Source: UBA3792 sp045114775
GTDB lineage: Bacteria > Bacillota > Clostridia > Christensenellales > CAG-138
DNA: 64,000 bases
NCBI GenBank assembly: GCA_045114775.1
Contig: JBGULC010000034.1
Span: 17,301 to 81,300, forward strand
Direction of reading: 5' to 3'
Under the pieces are notes generated by a model that worked only from the letters and a program-made list of their open reading frames with translations, was not told the DNA's origin and searched no databases. Below, piece after piece: positions 43,801 to 50,995 of this stretch; within the stretch, counting starts at the first letter, position 1; each line of letters opens with the position of its first letter. The position numbers and the translations under genes were made by a program.

Positions 43801-45123
43801 CCGGAACAGATCGACCACGGTATGCGTCGTGTCGTATTCCTTTTCCGTACGGTTGAAGGCGTCGATGCGCGCGCGGTTCGCTTCGGAAACAGGGTCGATC
43901 GCGCCCATGCGGTCCGCGGTGCACATCTGCGCCGCGACGGTCTGAAACGTATCGGTGAAGCTTCGGATAAAGTCCTCCGTGTACAGAGACCGGCTGTACT
44001 TTGCGATCACCGCGTAGCCTTTTTGACGCTTGCGGACCGTGAATTCGAGGTCGCAGATCGGGTCGTTTGTGTTCAAAAGCTCGACCGGTGCGGCCGTTCC
44101 GCCGATCGCAACGTCGTTCAGAAGGTCCGCATGGTACACGAAGGAGAGGTTTTCGCGGATCCCGTACTTCGCCGCGAGCTCGGAAAAATCGACGCAGTCG
44201 TTCTGCTGCATCCGGTAATAGCTTTCATAGACGCGGGAAAGGTATGTCTTCGGGCTTTCGTCCGCCGAGAAGCGGACGCGGATCGGCAGCGTGCGCACGA
44301 ACATGCCGACGACCGGGTCGTTTTTGAACGCCGAACGCCCGTAATGCGCCGACGCAAAGACGGCCTCCTCCGTGCCGGCATAAGCCGCCAGCGTAAAGCC
44401 GAAGGCGCCGAGGAACAGCGCGTTCTCGCTGATCCCGTTCGTCTTTATGAAGGCTTGGGCCGCGCCGACCGGAAGGACGTTCATCGGGATCTCGCAAATA
44501 CCCATGCCGGAGGGCTTTTTCTTCAGAACCTGATCCGGATCGAGGCGGAAATCGAAATCCGCGCCTTCCAGCTCGTCGCGAAGCATCTCCCGGATCCGTT
44601 CCGTCCGTTCGGGATCCTTCGGCGCAGGCGTCAGAAGCTCGGAGAACGTCGGGGATTCCTTCAAAAGCGCTTCCCCGCCGTATGCTGCGGCGATCTCATC
44701 GAGCAGCAGACGCAGCGAAAAGCCGTCGAACACGATGTGATGCACGTCGAAGAGCAGCCCGTCGCCCTCGGGCGTGCTGAGATAGGCGAACCGGTACAGC
44801 GGACCGTTTGCGAGATCGAACGGTCGGATAAAACCCTTGACGCCCTCCTCGATCCGGTCCGCATGCAGCGCATCCACGCGGATCTCCGTCCGTTTGAATA
44901 CGATCGAGGGCACGCCCCGCGATTCCCGGATCACGGCAAACAGCGCCTCATGCCCTTCGGCGGCCGTCCTGACCGCGGCGATCAGCCGTTCCCGTTCGAC
45001 GTTCTCCGGTAGCCGCACGAGCACCGGGATATTGTATTTCAGTGTGTCCGGCGCCTGTACGCATTCGAGATAAATGCCGGTCTGCCCAGCGTTCAATAAG
45101 AGTTCTCGGTCCAAATCTGTCAT
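37867..45123 (-). CDS. two-module non-ribosomal peptide synthetase with terminal reductase (C-A-T-C-A-T-R)
   Basis: 2418 residues, AAGGAGG before the start. C1 (1-430, HHIVFDG 128-134); A1 (435-920, YTSGSTGKPKG 582-592, Lys909); T1 (930-1000, Ser962 in DAGLTSVG); C2 (1022-1430, HHLVFDG 1144-1150); A2 (1440-1930, YTSGTTGKPKG 1595-1605); T2 (1945-2012, Ser1978 in DIGGSSIS); thioester reductase (2055-2418, TGATGFLG 2059-2066, Tyr2214-x3-Lys2218). All catalytic motifs are present. A starter C domain suggests N-acylation, and the reductase suggests release of an aldehyde. Specificity residues read by eye: A1 D-A-F-I-S-A-L-V-L-K, A2 D-A-M-F-S-G-G-I-F-K; no amino acid assigned. Last gene of an operon with its PPTase. 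Confidence 0.93.
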   Translation of the reverse strand: MTDLDRELLLNAGQTGIYLECVQAPDTLKYNIPVLVRLPENVERERLIAAVRTAAEGHEALFAVIRESRGVPSIVFKRTEIRVDALHADRIEEGVKGFIRPFDLANGPLYRFAYLSTPEGDGLLFDVHHIVFDGFSLRLLLDEIAAAYGGEALLKESPTFSELLTPAPKDPERTERIREMLRDELEGADFDFRLDPDQVLKKKPSGMGICEIPMNVLPVGAAQAFIKTNGISENALFLGAFGFTLAAYAGTEEAVFASAHYGRSAFKNDPVVGMFVRTLPIRVRFSADESPKTYLSRVYESYYRMQQNDCVDFSELAAKYGIRENLSFVYHADLLNDVAIGGTAAPVELLNTNDPICDLEFTVRKRQKGYAVIAKYSRSLYTEDFIRSFTDTFQTVAAQMCTADRMGAIDPVSEANRARIDAFNRTEKEYDTTHTVVDLFRMQAQKTPDAECLVYLDRRFTYREIDGLTERLAKHLVKRGVGRGSIVGIMIPRCEYMLICSMGVLKSGAAYLPMDPSYPMERLNQMLSDSGASFLITTEELTDRITDDFTGERMMTDAIPALPDDDTVLTAPSPEDLFIVLYTSGSTGKPKGVMFRHANTMVTVAWGRDFFRFGEGSRFAVYASFGFDANVFDTYPIVTSGAALYIIPDELRLDLFALQRYFNENGITNSIMTTQVGTQFLRMQGTKTLRTLSVAGEKLVPIDPPKDFRLYNLYGPTEGSVLVTAFPVDRPYEDIPIGHAVDNVKLYVVDGSGRLVPPGAKGELWITGPHVTAGYLNDPEKTEKAYVKNPFCTAPGYERAYRTGDRVRFLMDGNLQFVGRGDSQVKIRGFRVELKEVEEVIRRFDGIKDATVADFTEPSGGKFIAAYVVADEPVDVAALNAFIRSEKPDYMVPAVTMQIERIPLNQNQKVNKKALPYPERQQTQETPPENETQQKVFDLAAEAIGHSGFGIDTNLLDAGLTSVGVLKLNVALSEAFGVNMRISELRQYETIRKLASVLAPSEKQERPAEAPKEAQTGETETYPLSSVQQGVYVECLASPNSTAYNIPLLLKLDPSVDADRLKEALSAAIDAHPYLLTRLAVSESGKVMAERHDGDRIEIADLDRSDLHLGFSELVRPFRLTEEPLVRAALIRDGASLYLFFDAHHLVFDGESLVVLLRDLELAYGGGAPKAERFTGFEYALEEEALRKGPAYAEAKAYYTALLDGLDPDCLPVRDKNDAVADVGLLSHRVAVDRAAAERFLKNARTTANALWNAAFGFTLAKFLARSDCVYTTVYNGRNDARLMDAVGMFVHTLPVVCDLKKGETGSAFVSRIGRQLNDSMAHDIYSFAEISRAFDVKANILFVYEGAIGGAFTVGGRPTEQVALQPDDRKAPLTFFVFDTEEGFRIDCEYETEHYEEWDIRSILESLEQAFKALLRDEPLDAISLLTEEGKERLAAFNRTEKEIEDTDIATLFRRIAAQYPDRTALICGDVRMTYRTVDDLSDRIAAYAKRLGIGPEDVVSVLIPRSEYMAVTALGALKAGAAYQPLDPGYPTERLQYMIGDANAKLLITDEELIGLLPDYKGPVLLLKDIASLPESGAVDTGFSPDNLFILLYTSGTTGKPKGVMLTHKNLVNFCDWYRTYYALTPESVVAAYASFGFDANMMDMYPALTTGAAVCIVPEDLRIDLPLLNEYYKKNGVTHVFMTTQMGRLFASQILDAALRHLSVGGEKLVPLQPPKGYTLTNGYGPTECTIFSTTQPVDRLYDRIPIGSPLSNYKLYVTDSFGHEMPVGAMGELWIAGRGVGRGYLNLPERTASVFTKNPFCNTPGFDRVFRTGDVVRRLNDGRIDFIGRNDGQVKIRGFRIELAEVEGVIRDYPGIRDVTVQAFEDEAFGGKYIAAYVVSDAAVDFGSLSDFIRGKKPSYMIPAAFMQLDAIPLNQNQKVNKRALPKPKRREETGDFVEPATPLEREICEKYASILGLERVSATDSFFDIGGSSISVAEIVMFAMNKGYPIVYKDVFANPSARELARVIVGQGKDEKSKAAADFDYTAINELIKVNAMDRVDEISARPIGNVILTGATGFLGVHVLYAYLKNTDGKITCLIRRGRYETAEKRMKTMLMYYFGEMMPELFNKRIFCVDGDITVPESLSALETADADTVINCAACVKHFAKDDILDRINVHGVENLIDFCVRSKKRLVQISTISVGGEIGTKNLQKLREDMLYFGQNVDNDYVRTKFLAERAILNARVNRGLDAVILRVGNLMGRHTDGEFQINFETNAFMRSLWAYIQLRKVPVTILEQPAEFSPIDSVANAVLTLAGADSRFSIFHVNNNHSVTMADLMAVVRQHGFDVSTVSEAEFKNTLSEATKHEEESRTVLSLVAYSNKEGDDLALVEADHRFTVNALFRLGFKWPIIDDSYLERVIRSLDSFGFFTETV

Positions 45124-45137
45124 AATCTTCTGCCTCC

Positions 45138-47084
45138 TTATACTCTGAAAACCAGCGTCAGAACGTTTCTGCCGTCAACATAGCTCCACCCGGCGCTTTC
45201 TGCGAGATTCCGGATAAACCGGATGCCGAGTCCGCCCTCGTCCATGCTTAAAAAGTCGTCGTCCTCCTTCAGCGTTTCCGAGAACGGGTCGAAGCGCGTG
45301 CCGTTGTCCCGAAGCTCCACGGTCAGCAGTTCGCCGTCGCGCCTCAGGCGATAATCAGCCTCGGTCGCGTTTGCGTACCGCACGATGTTGACGAAGGCCT
45401 CCTCACAGGCGAGCACGATCTTTTTCGCGTTCGCGCTCCCCTCGCATTCGGAAAGGATCTTTTGCTTGACCGGCTCGAACGCGTCGAGCGTCAGCGCCAG
45501 CGCCGTCCGCTCATCCGCTCCCGTATAATACGCCGCAACGACCGTGATGTCGTCGAACTGCTCACAGCCGGCAAAGAACGCGTCGACCGATTCCTCGACC
45601 GCCTTTACGGCCGTGCGGCTGTCCGTCCCGCCGAGCGCCTCCGTAAGCCTCAGGAGCCGTTCCGTGCCGTAAAAGGTTTTTTCCGCGCTGACCGCCTCGG
45701 TCACGCCGTCGGTATACAGCAGCATGCCTTCGCCGGGCGCAAGCGTTATGGTCTCCGTTTCGATGTCCGCGTCCGGGAAAAGTCCGAGCGCGATGCCGGG
45801 CTTCGGCTTCATATACGCAGCCGCGCCGCGCCTCAGCAGCGCGGGCGGGTTATGTCCCGCGTTGGCGCAGCGGACAACCCCGGTCTTCGGATCGATGAGC
45901 ATTGCGAACAGCGTGACGAACATGCCCTCTGGATTCTGCGCGCAAAGGTCGTCGTTGACGCTGTTCAGCGCCTCCGCCGGATCCTCGCAGTGCATGATCC
46001 GCTCCCGCACAAGGTTCTTGGTCAGCGCCATGAACAGCGCGCCTGCGATTCCCTTGCCGGAGACGTCCGCGATCAGCGCACAGTATTGCCCGTCGGGGCG
46101 CAGGAAGCAATCGTAGAAATCACCGCCGACCTCCTTTGCGGGCCGCATCAGCCCGCAGACGTCCACGCCGTCCCTGCAGTCATGGAACGACGCCGGAACC
46201 ATTCCGTACTGGATGCGTCGGGCAACGTCAAGCTGCGCGCGTTCATACTGCCGCTGTGCGGTGATCGTTTCGATATTGCGGATATAGGTGCGGATATCGC
46301 CGGACATCTTTTCGAACGCATCGGCGATCTGCTGGATCTCATCCTGTGAACGGATCGAAAGCGGCTCGTTCTCCGTCGACGGATCAAACTGTTCCATGCG
46401 CGCCGCGACGGTATGCAGAGGCCGGATCAGACGGCGGCGAAGCAGAAAATACAAAATGAGAAACGCGACGGTCAGGAACGCGGACACAGGCAGAACGCGC
46501 ACAAGAAACTGCTTCACGATCGCATCGTTGCTGACCTCGACGCTGACTTCCGCGCCGATCAGCGCAGCAATCCTTCTGTTCGGAGAAAAATAAGGCGTGA
46601 TCCATACGGACGTTTTGCCGAACTGATTGTCCAGAAGAAAGCGGCTGTCGCTTTCCCCTCCGGCAAGCGCGACGCGCTCCTGCTCACGCAGCGGCTCACG
46701 GCTGACGGCGCCGAGCCCGAGCCCTTCGCGCACAAGCTCGTCGAGCGCATCGTCGGAAGCGACGGTCATGACGTAATGCCGCACCTCGTCCGCATCCACG
46801 GTATACACATACAGATACGTCAGCGACAGACTTTGGCAGACCGTCCTTAGCTGCATTCTGGCCATATCGTACGCCAGATCGTTTTGCGGATCCGTGATCA
46901 GATCCAGACCGATCGTATTCAGGATGTCCGAAGCGATATAGGCCGCGCTGCGTCCGACGGTCCGGTTCTGCTCCAGCTCGGCCGAATACGCGCTGCTGAA
47001 GCCGAGCGCCGCCGACGCAAGAATGGTCAGGACCAGCGTGATCGAAAAAATCAGGACGATCCGCTTTCCGATCGAATGTTTCAT
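45138..47084 (-). CDS. membrane PP2C phosphatase (SpoIIE/RsbU type) fused to an RsbW-like anti-sigma kinase domain
   Basis: 648 residues. TM1 8-30, an extracytoplasmic sensor region 31-193, TM2 194-215, HAMP 216-265, SpoIIE phosphatase about 295-515 (GGDFYD 320-325, DVSGKG 340-345, LYTDGVTEA, FDDITVV), and a HATPase_c_2 domain about 530-648 (CEEAFVNIVRYA N-box, DNGTRFDP, GGLGIRFI). It can thus both dephosphorylate and perhaps phosphorylate a STAS partner; the STAS gene overlaps its start by ATGA. No sigma factor is in the window. Its place directly before the NRPS suggests it controls that pathway. Confidence 0.9.
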   Translation of the reverse strand: MKHSIGKRIVLIFSITLVLTILASAALGFSSAYSAELEQNRTVGRSAAYIASDILNTIGLDLITDPQNDLAYDMARMQLRTVCQSLSLTYLYVYTVDADEVRHYVMTVASDDALDELVREGLGLGAVSREPLREQERVALAGGESDSRFLLDNQFGKTSVWITPYFSPNRRIAALIGAEVSVEVSNDAIVKQFLVRVLPVSAFLTVAFLILYFLLRRRLIRPLHTVAARMEQFDPSTENEPLSIRSQDEIQQIADAFEKMSGDIRTYIRNIETITAQRQYERAQLDVARRIQYGMVPASFHDCRDGVDVCGLMRPAKEVGGDFYDCFLRPDGQYCALIADVSGKGIAGALFMALTKNLVRERIMHCEDPAEALNSVNDDLCAQNPEGMFVTLFAMLIDPKTGVVRCANAGHNPPALLRRGAAAYMKPKPGIALGLFPDADIETETITLAPGEGMLLYTDGVTEAVSAEKTFYGTERLLRLTEALGGTDSRTAVKAVEESVDAFFAGCEQFDDITVVAAYYTGADERTALALTLDAFEPVKQKILSECEGSANAKKIVLACEEAFVNIVRYANATEADYRLRRDGELLTVELRDNGTRFDPFSETLKEDDDFLSMDEGGLGIRFIRNLAESAGWSYVDGRNVLTLVFRV

Positions 47085-47374
47085 GATTCAACGTGCAGGC
47101 GCCTTAGGAATCCTGCCATTTCGAGTACATCCATGATCTCCGGCTGTACGTTCTTCAGCGTCAGACGCCCGTCCACCTTTTTGTGGGCGGCGACGATCTG
47201 ACGAAGTCCTGCCGAGGACGTGTACTCCAGCGCCGCAAGGTCGAGGACGAGCGACGGCGTGCCGGCGTCCAGCGCTTCGATCTGCTCCTCTAAAAGCGCG
47301 GCGGCCTGCGTGTCGAGCCAGCCCGCGAGTTTCAGCGTAACGACGCCGTTTTCTTCAATCTTTTCAATGATCAT
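47081..47374 (-). CDS. STAS-domain anti-sigma factor antagonist
   Basis: 97 residues, full STAS fold: LDTQAAALLEEQI, LVLDLAALEYTSSAGLRQIV, then LTLKNVQPEIMDVLEM. The phospho-acceptor is Ser53 or Ser54. The ribosome site AGGAGGT lies within the last codons of the PPTase gene, and the stop overlaps the phosphatase start. It is the expected substrate of the SpoIIE and HATPase domains of the next gene. In the RsbV/SpoIIAA scheme the unphosphorylated form frees a partner. Confidence 0.9.
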   Translation of the reverse strand: MIIEKIEENGVVTLKLAGWLDTQAAALLEEQIEALDAGTPSLVLDLAALEYTSSAGLRQIVAAHKKVDGRLTLKNVQPEIMDVLEMAGFLRRLHVES

Positions 47375-47375
47375 G

Positions 47376-48053
47376 TCAAATACCTCCTGTGATTTCTTCT
47401 ATCGGAACGGTTTCCGTTTGTATCCGAATGTCTTCCCCGAAACGGCAGACCGCGTAACGGTAGTCAAGAAACGCTCCCTCGGCAAAAGCAAGCGGTCCTG
47501 AAATGCCTGCGCCGCTTGCGCGGATCGCAGGAGCGAGCGTGAGCGAGAACGATTTGGGATCCAGAAGAAGCCCCTTTCCGAGCGCCTTCATACAGCTCTC
47601 CTTCAGCACCCAGTACCGGAAAAACAGCGCGTCCCGCTCCTCCTTCGGCGCCGCCGCCAGTACGGAATACTCGTCTGCGGTCAGCACGTGGGTAAACAGC
47701 CCGAGATCGACCGGACGGATCTTTTCGACGTCGCACCCCACCTCCGCATCCGAAACTGCAAGCATCGCATATTCTCCGGCGTGCGAGAGGTTGAAAAAGA
47801 ACCCGTCCGCGTCGGAAAGATACGGTTTTTGACGCTCCCCGTACCCATAGGAGATCGCTCTGCCGCCCCGACCCGCCTTTTTAAGCGCGTAAAGCAGCAG
47901 CCCCTCCGCACCGAGAGACAGCATCCGGTCCTTCAAAAACCGGTACCGATCGGTCTTTTGCCTTCGTTCCTCCGAAGCCGCCGTGTAGAGACTTCGATAG
48001 AGCCGCTCGTCCGCAAGCGGGCTTACGCAGGTAAAATAGATCCTTGTCAGCAT
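47376..48053 (-). CDS. Sfp-type 4'-phosphopantetheinyl transferase
   Basis: 225 residues. Motifs: FFFNLSHAGEYAMLAVSD (NLSH), VGCDVEKIRP (the Mg-binding GxDxE) and FFRYWVLKESCMKALGKGL (WxxKES-x-K). It loads coenzyme A-derived phosphopantetheine on the two T domains of the NRPS and is the first gene of the same operon. The ATG is directly preceded by AAAGGA with almost no spacing, so translation may be weak or start otherwise. Length is normal. Confidence 0.9.
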   Translation of the reverse strand: MLTRIYFTCVSPLADERLYRSLYTAASEERRQKTDRYRFLKDRMLSLGAEGLLLYALKKAGRGGRAISYGYGERQKPYLSDADGFFFNLSHAGEYAMLAVSDAEVGCDVEKIRPVDLGLFTHVLTADEYSVLAAAPKEERDALFFRYWVLKESCMKALGKGLLLDPKSFSLTLAPAIRASGAGISGPLAFAEGAFLDYRYAVCRFGEDIRIQTETVPIEEITGGI

Positions 48054-48081
48054 TCCTTTGCACACCGTTGTTCGAATTTGT

Positions 48082-48109
48082 ATATTATCACGTATGCAGT
48101 GTAAAACAA
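48082..48109 (-). promoter_or_regulatory. promoter of the PPTase-STAS-phosphatase-NRPS operon
   Basis: Minus-strand TTGTTT, 16 bases, TAATAT. It predicts a short 5' UTR of about 20 bases. It looks like a sigma-A, not a sigma-B/F, promoter. Confidence 0.5.
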
Positions 48110-48544
48110 ATCCGGGCGGATTGCAATGCACAATTTGTAAACATCTAATCGCAACCTTTTCCGTACAGACATTCAGAACGGCAAAATCTGTTCATGCACA
48201 CAGACGCCGTGAACGACAAATAGTCCTTTGACCTCCTCCTTATCGGACGAAAAGGACGCTCCCCATCGGCAAGTACGGCAGGATGCGAAAGCGCTCGTCC
48301 TCTGCGAGATCGTCTGCGGCGAGTAACCGCATGAATCAGCAATGCCCGAAGCGCGCGCCTCGGGCTTTATCGTTCGTTGGACCGAAAATGCCTGATGCAG
48401 CTTATAGATCCTGATTCTTCTTTTCGTCGGCCGTGTTTTTAGGGTCCCGCCGGATCGCGCGTTTTCCGGCTTTTCTTTTGCAGGCGTTCATGGTATACTG
48501 TGAGACGGACGGGCGGAAGAACGCCCGGCGGAGAACGGCAGACA
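48110..48544. other. 435-base gap between NRPS operon and MATE gene
   Basis: Holds repeat B copy 1 (48291-48370) and, near 48493-48498, a TATACT that may be the MATE gene's -10 (weak -35). A short minus-strand frame here is not convincing. Confidence 0.4.
48291..48370. repeat. dispersed repeat family B, copy 1
   Basis: Shares with 52139-52218 the blocks GCTCGTCCTC, GAT-GTCTGCGGCGA, CAGCAA-GCCCGAAGCGCG and CTCGGGCTTTAT/CTTCGGACTTAT. The end folds as a hairpin (GCCCGA/TCGGGC) followed by T-rich sequence, so it may work as a terminator. Confidence 0.55.
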
Positions 48545-49969
48545 ATGGAACGGCGGTCTTTTCTTTCAAAATACATCGGGAATAAAGCGTTTTATCAGGC
48601 GGTCCTTGCGATCGTCATTCCCGTCGTGATCCAGAACGGCGTCAGCCAGTTCGTCAACGTACTGGACAATCTGATGGTCGGCAGGATCGGGACCGAGCAG
48701 ATGAGCGGCGTCGCGATCGCGAACCAGCTGATCTTCGTATTCAATCTGACCGTTTTCGGCGGGCTCTCCGGGGCCAGCATCTTCGGCGCGCAATTCGCCG
48801 GAAAAAAGGATATGGACGGCGTGCGGCACGTGCTCCGCTTTAAGCTGTTGATCTGCGCCTGCGTTTCGGCCGTCGCGCTTATTGTCCTCGGCTTTTTCCA
48901 TAAGCCGCTGCTCACGCTGTTTCTGCACGAAAGCGGCGCGGAGGGCGACCTTGCGGCAACGCTCGAATACGGCAGCAAGTACGTCCTGATCATGCTGATC
49001 GGGCTCGTTCCCGCCGCGCTTTCGATGTGCTACGCCTTTTCGCTCCGCGAAACGGGCGAGACCTTCGTGCCGATGGTCGCCAGCGGGTCCGCCGTGCTCA
49101 TCAACCTGCTGTTCAACTGGCTGCTGATCTTCGGCAAGCTCGGCTTCCCCGCGCTCGGCGTGCTCGGCGCGGCGATCGCTACGGTCATTTCCCGCTTTGC
49201 GGAGCTTGCGATCATCGTGACCTACGCGCATACCCATACGAAGCGCTTCCCGTTCTTCAAAGGCGTCTATCGCTCGCTTTACGTGCCCGGCGCCCTTGCA
49301 AAGCAGATCGTTCTCAAAGGCACGCCGCTTCTGTTGAACGAAGCGTTCTGGTCGCTCGGCATGACGACCATGATGCAGTGCTATTCGATGCGCGGCATTT
49401 CCGCCGTCGCGGCGCTGAACATTTCGAGCACGGTATCGAACCTGTTCAACATCGTCTTCATGTCCATCGGCTCCTCGATCGGCATCATTGTCGGCAATCT
49501 GCTCGGCGCGAACAAACTGGAGGAAGCGAAGGACACGGACAGAAAGATCATTGCGCTGTCGGTGTGCACCTGCCTGTTCTTCGGCGCAGCGCTCGCCGTC
49601 GCCGCGCCGTTCATCCCCCGACTTTACAACACCGGCGACGAGGTGAAGACGCTCGCGACGCGGTTCCTCTGGGTCTCCGCATGCATGATGCCGTTCAACG
49701 CGTTCACCCATGCCTGCTATTTCACATTGCGCTCCGGCGGACAGACGCGGATCACGATGCTGTTCGACAGCTGCTTCGTCTGGTCAATCTGCATTCCTGT
49801 CGCGTTCGTTCTGAGCCGGTTTACGGCGCTTCCGATTTTGCCGCTCTATATCGTGTGCTGTTCGCTGGAACTCATCAAGTGCGTGATCGGCTTTATCTTG
49901 GTAAAGAGCGATCGCTGGGTCGTCAACATCGTTCGAAGCGAAGACGGCGGCGAACAGCAGCCGGACTGA
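48545..49969 (+). CDS. MATE-family efflux transporter
   Basis: 474 residues from the ATG at MERRSFLSKYIGN; GGAG lies 11 bases before, and a 15-residue longer frame is less likely. Twelve hydrophobic spans in two similar halves, with LAIVIPVVIQNGVSQFVNVLDNLMVG opening the first and TPLLLNEAFWSLGMTTMM the second. It is a cation-coupled multidrug exporter type. It is divergent from the NRPS operon, so it could export the NRPS product, but it has its own promoter and this is only proximity. Confidence 0.9.
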   Translation: MERRSFLSKYIGNKAFYQAVLAIVIPVVIQNGVSQFVNVLDNLMVGRIGTEQMSGVAIANQLIFVFNLTVFGGLSGASIFGAQFAGKKDMDGVRHVLRFKLLICACVSAVALIVLGFFHKPLLTLFLHESGAEGDLAATLEYGSKYVLIMLIGLVPAALSMCYAFSLRETGETFVPMVASGSAVLINLLFNWLLIFGKLGFPALGVLGAAIATVISRFAELAIIVTYAHTHTKRFPFFKGVYRSLYVPGALAKQIVLKGTPLLLNEAFWSLGMTTMMQCYSMRGISAVAALNISSTVSNLFNIVFMSIGSSIGIIVGNLLGANKLEEAKDTDRKIIALSVCTCLFFGAALAVAAPFIPRLYNTGDEVKTLATRFLWVSACMMPFNAFTHACYFTLRSGGQTRITMLFDSCFVWSICIPVAFVLSRFTALPILPLYIVCCSLELIKCVIGFILVKSDRWVVNIVRSEDGGEQQPD

Positions 49970-50018
49970 TATACTGACGCGGCGCAGCTGCGAACCTTAT
50001 GAAAGATACAAAGTCCAT

Positions 50019-50091
50019 CTTCCGATCCTGCCCGGAACACAAATGACGGCCTTCCGATCGCAAGACTCGCATCCGGTCCATCGGATTCATT
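50019..50091. repeat. dispersed repeat family A, copy 2
   Basis: CTTCCGATCCTG-CCGGAAC at the left and GTCCATCGGATTCATT at the right, closely matching copy 3 at both ends. Also contains an internal second CTTCCGATC. Confidence 0.6.
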
Positions 50092-50100
50092 GAACAGCAA

Positions 50101-50128
50101 AACGCTCCCGGTCCGGGAGCGCTTTTAA
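50101..50128 (+). terminator. Rho-independent terminator downstream of the MATE gene
   Basis: CGCTCCCGG and CCGGGAGCG form a perfect stem around T, then CTTTTAATT. Confidence 0.75.
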
Positions 50129-50187
50129 TTGAACTCATTCAGCGAAACAGCAAAACGGCTGTTGCTCTTTTCTTCATACCGTGTAAT

Positions 50188-50775
50188 TCAAATGGCATCG
50201 TTTTTGACAAACAGGTATTCCTTTTGCCGCACCAATAATGCTTTGATCCTGCCGAACTCGCCTGCATCCGTCGCTTCCGCTTCCTGCGTCGATGCTTCCG
50301 GTCTGCTTTTTACGATCGCTTTCGTATACGCTTCAATACTTTTCCGGATTTCTGACAATTCGTCCCTGTTCGGAATCGTCAGCTTTCCCGCGCGATCATA
50401 TCCGTCCATCTCCTCCAGCGTGCCGATCAGCTCATCAAGCGCTTCTTCCTCGATTACGCCCGCCTGCGCTGACCGGATATAGTCCGGAAGCATCACCTCG
50501 AGCGCGCCGCAGGTGCGGTTAATCCTTGCGGCTTCCTTTTCCGCCGCGAAATCTTCTTTCGTTTTACCTCTGTTTCTGAATATCTTTTTGATCCAAAGGA
50601 ACGCGGCGGTCAGAATGCCGAGAGAAACATCCTGGACCGTCGCTTCGATCACGGCGTTTTCGTCGATCCGGTTTCCGGAGCCGTCGTCGTGCGCGGCATA
50701 CCAAAGCTTCTGCCCTGCATCGAGTTTTTCGATCCATTCGGTATTCATCTCTATCTTCAATCCTGTATCTGTCAT
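50188..50775 (-). CDS. hypothetical protein (195 aa), probably coiled-coil
   Basis: Starts at the ATG seven bases after GGGAGG; longer frames run into the promoter. One moderately hydrophobic stretch (VSLGILTAAFLWIKKIF, near residues 50-66), followed by charged helices rich in Glu, Lys and Arg. No recognised family. It has its own consensus-like promoter with a perfect dyad in the spacer. It lies alone between the MATE and hydrolase genes. Function unknown. Confidence 0.6.
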   Translation of the reverse strand: MTDTGLKIEMNTEWIEKLDAGQKLWYAAHDDGSGNRIDENAVIEATVQDVSLGILTAAFLWIKKIFRNRGKTKEDFAAEKEAARINRTCGALEVMLPDYIRSAQAGVIEEEALDELIGTLEEMDGYDRAGKLTIPNRDELSEIRKSIEAYTKAIVKSRPEASTQEAEATDAGEFGRIKALLVRQKEYLFVKNDAI

Positions 50776-50812
50776 ATATGTTCCTCCCGTAAAGATCCTG
50801 TCTGATTCGTTT

Positions 50813-50841
50813 ATTATACTCTCTTTCACACTGTGAAACAA
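50813..50841 (-). promoter_or_regulatory. promoter with a perfect dyad in the spacer
   Basis: Minus-strand TTGTTT, 17 bases, TATAAT. The spacer is nearly filled by the dyad TTTCACA-C-TGTGAAA (50824-50838), well placed for a repressor or a MerR-like activator. Confidence 0.6.
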
Positions 50842-50913
50842 GCAGAAAAAGCCGGACTGTATGGGCTTTTCAAATCCCGGGGTGCAAAAAGAAGGACGCT
50901 TACTTTTTTGTCG

Positions 50914-50942
50914 TGACAAACCCCGTCCGTTTGCAGTATAAT
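50914..50942 (+). promoter_or_regulatory. promoter of the alpha/beta hydrolase gene
   Basis: TGACAA, 17 bases, TATAAT (or GTGACA with 18). Confidence 0.5.
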
Positions 50943-50995
50943 CAGGACGCAGATGCGAAGACGCCGGAACGGGCGGACGCAGAACGGAGGAAAAC

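Noticed and set aside
40939..45012. A 1357-codon open frame opposite the NRPS gene
   Set aside because: It is the antisense shadow of a high-GC gene with intact NRPS motifs; no ribosome site and Arg/Asp/His-rich nonsense composition.
48053..48544. MATE exporter as part of the NRPS cluster
   Set aside because: It is divergent, has its own promoter region and a repeat element lies between; proximity alone does not support a functional link.
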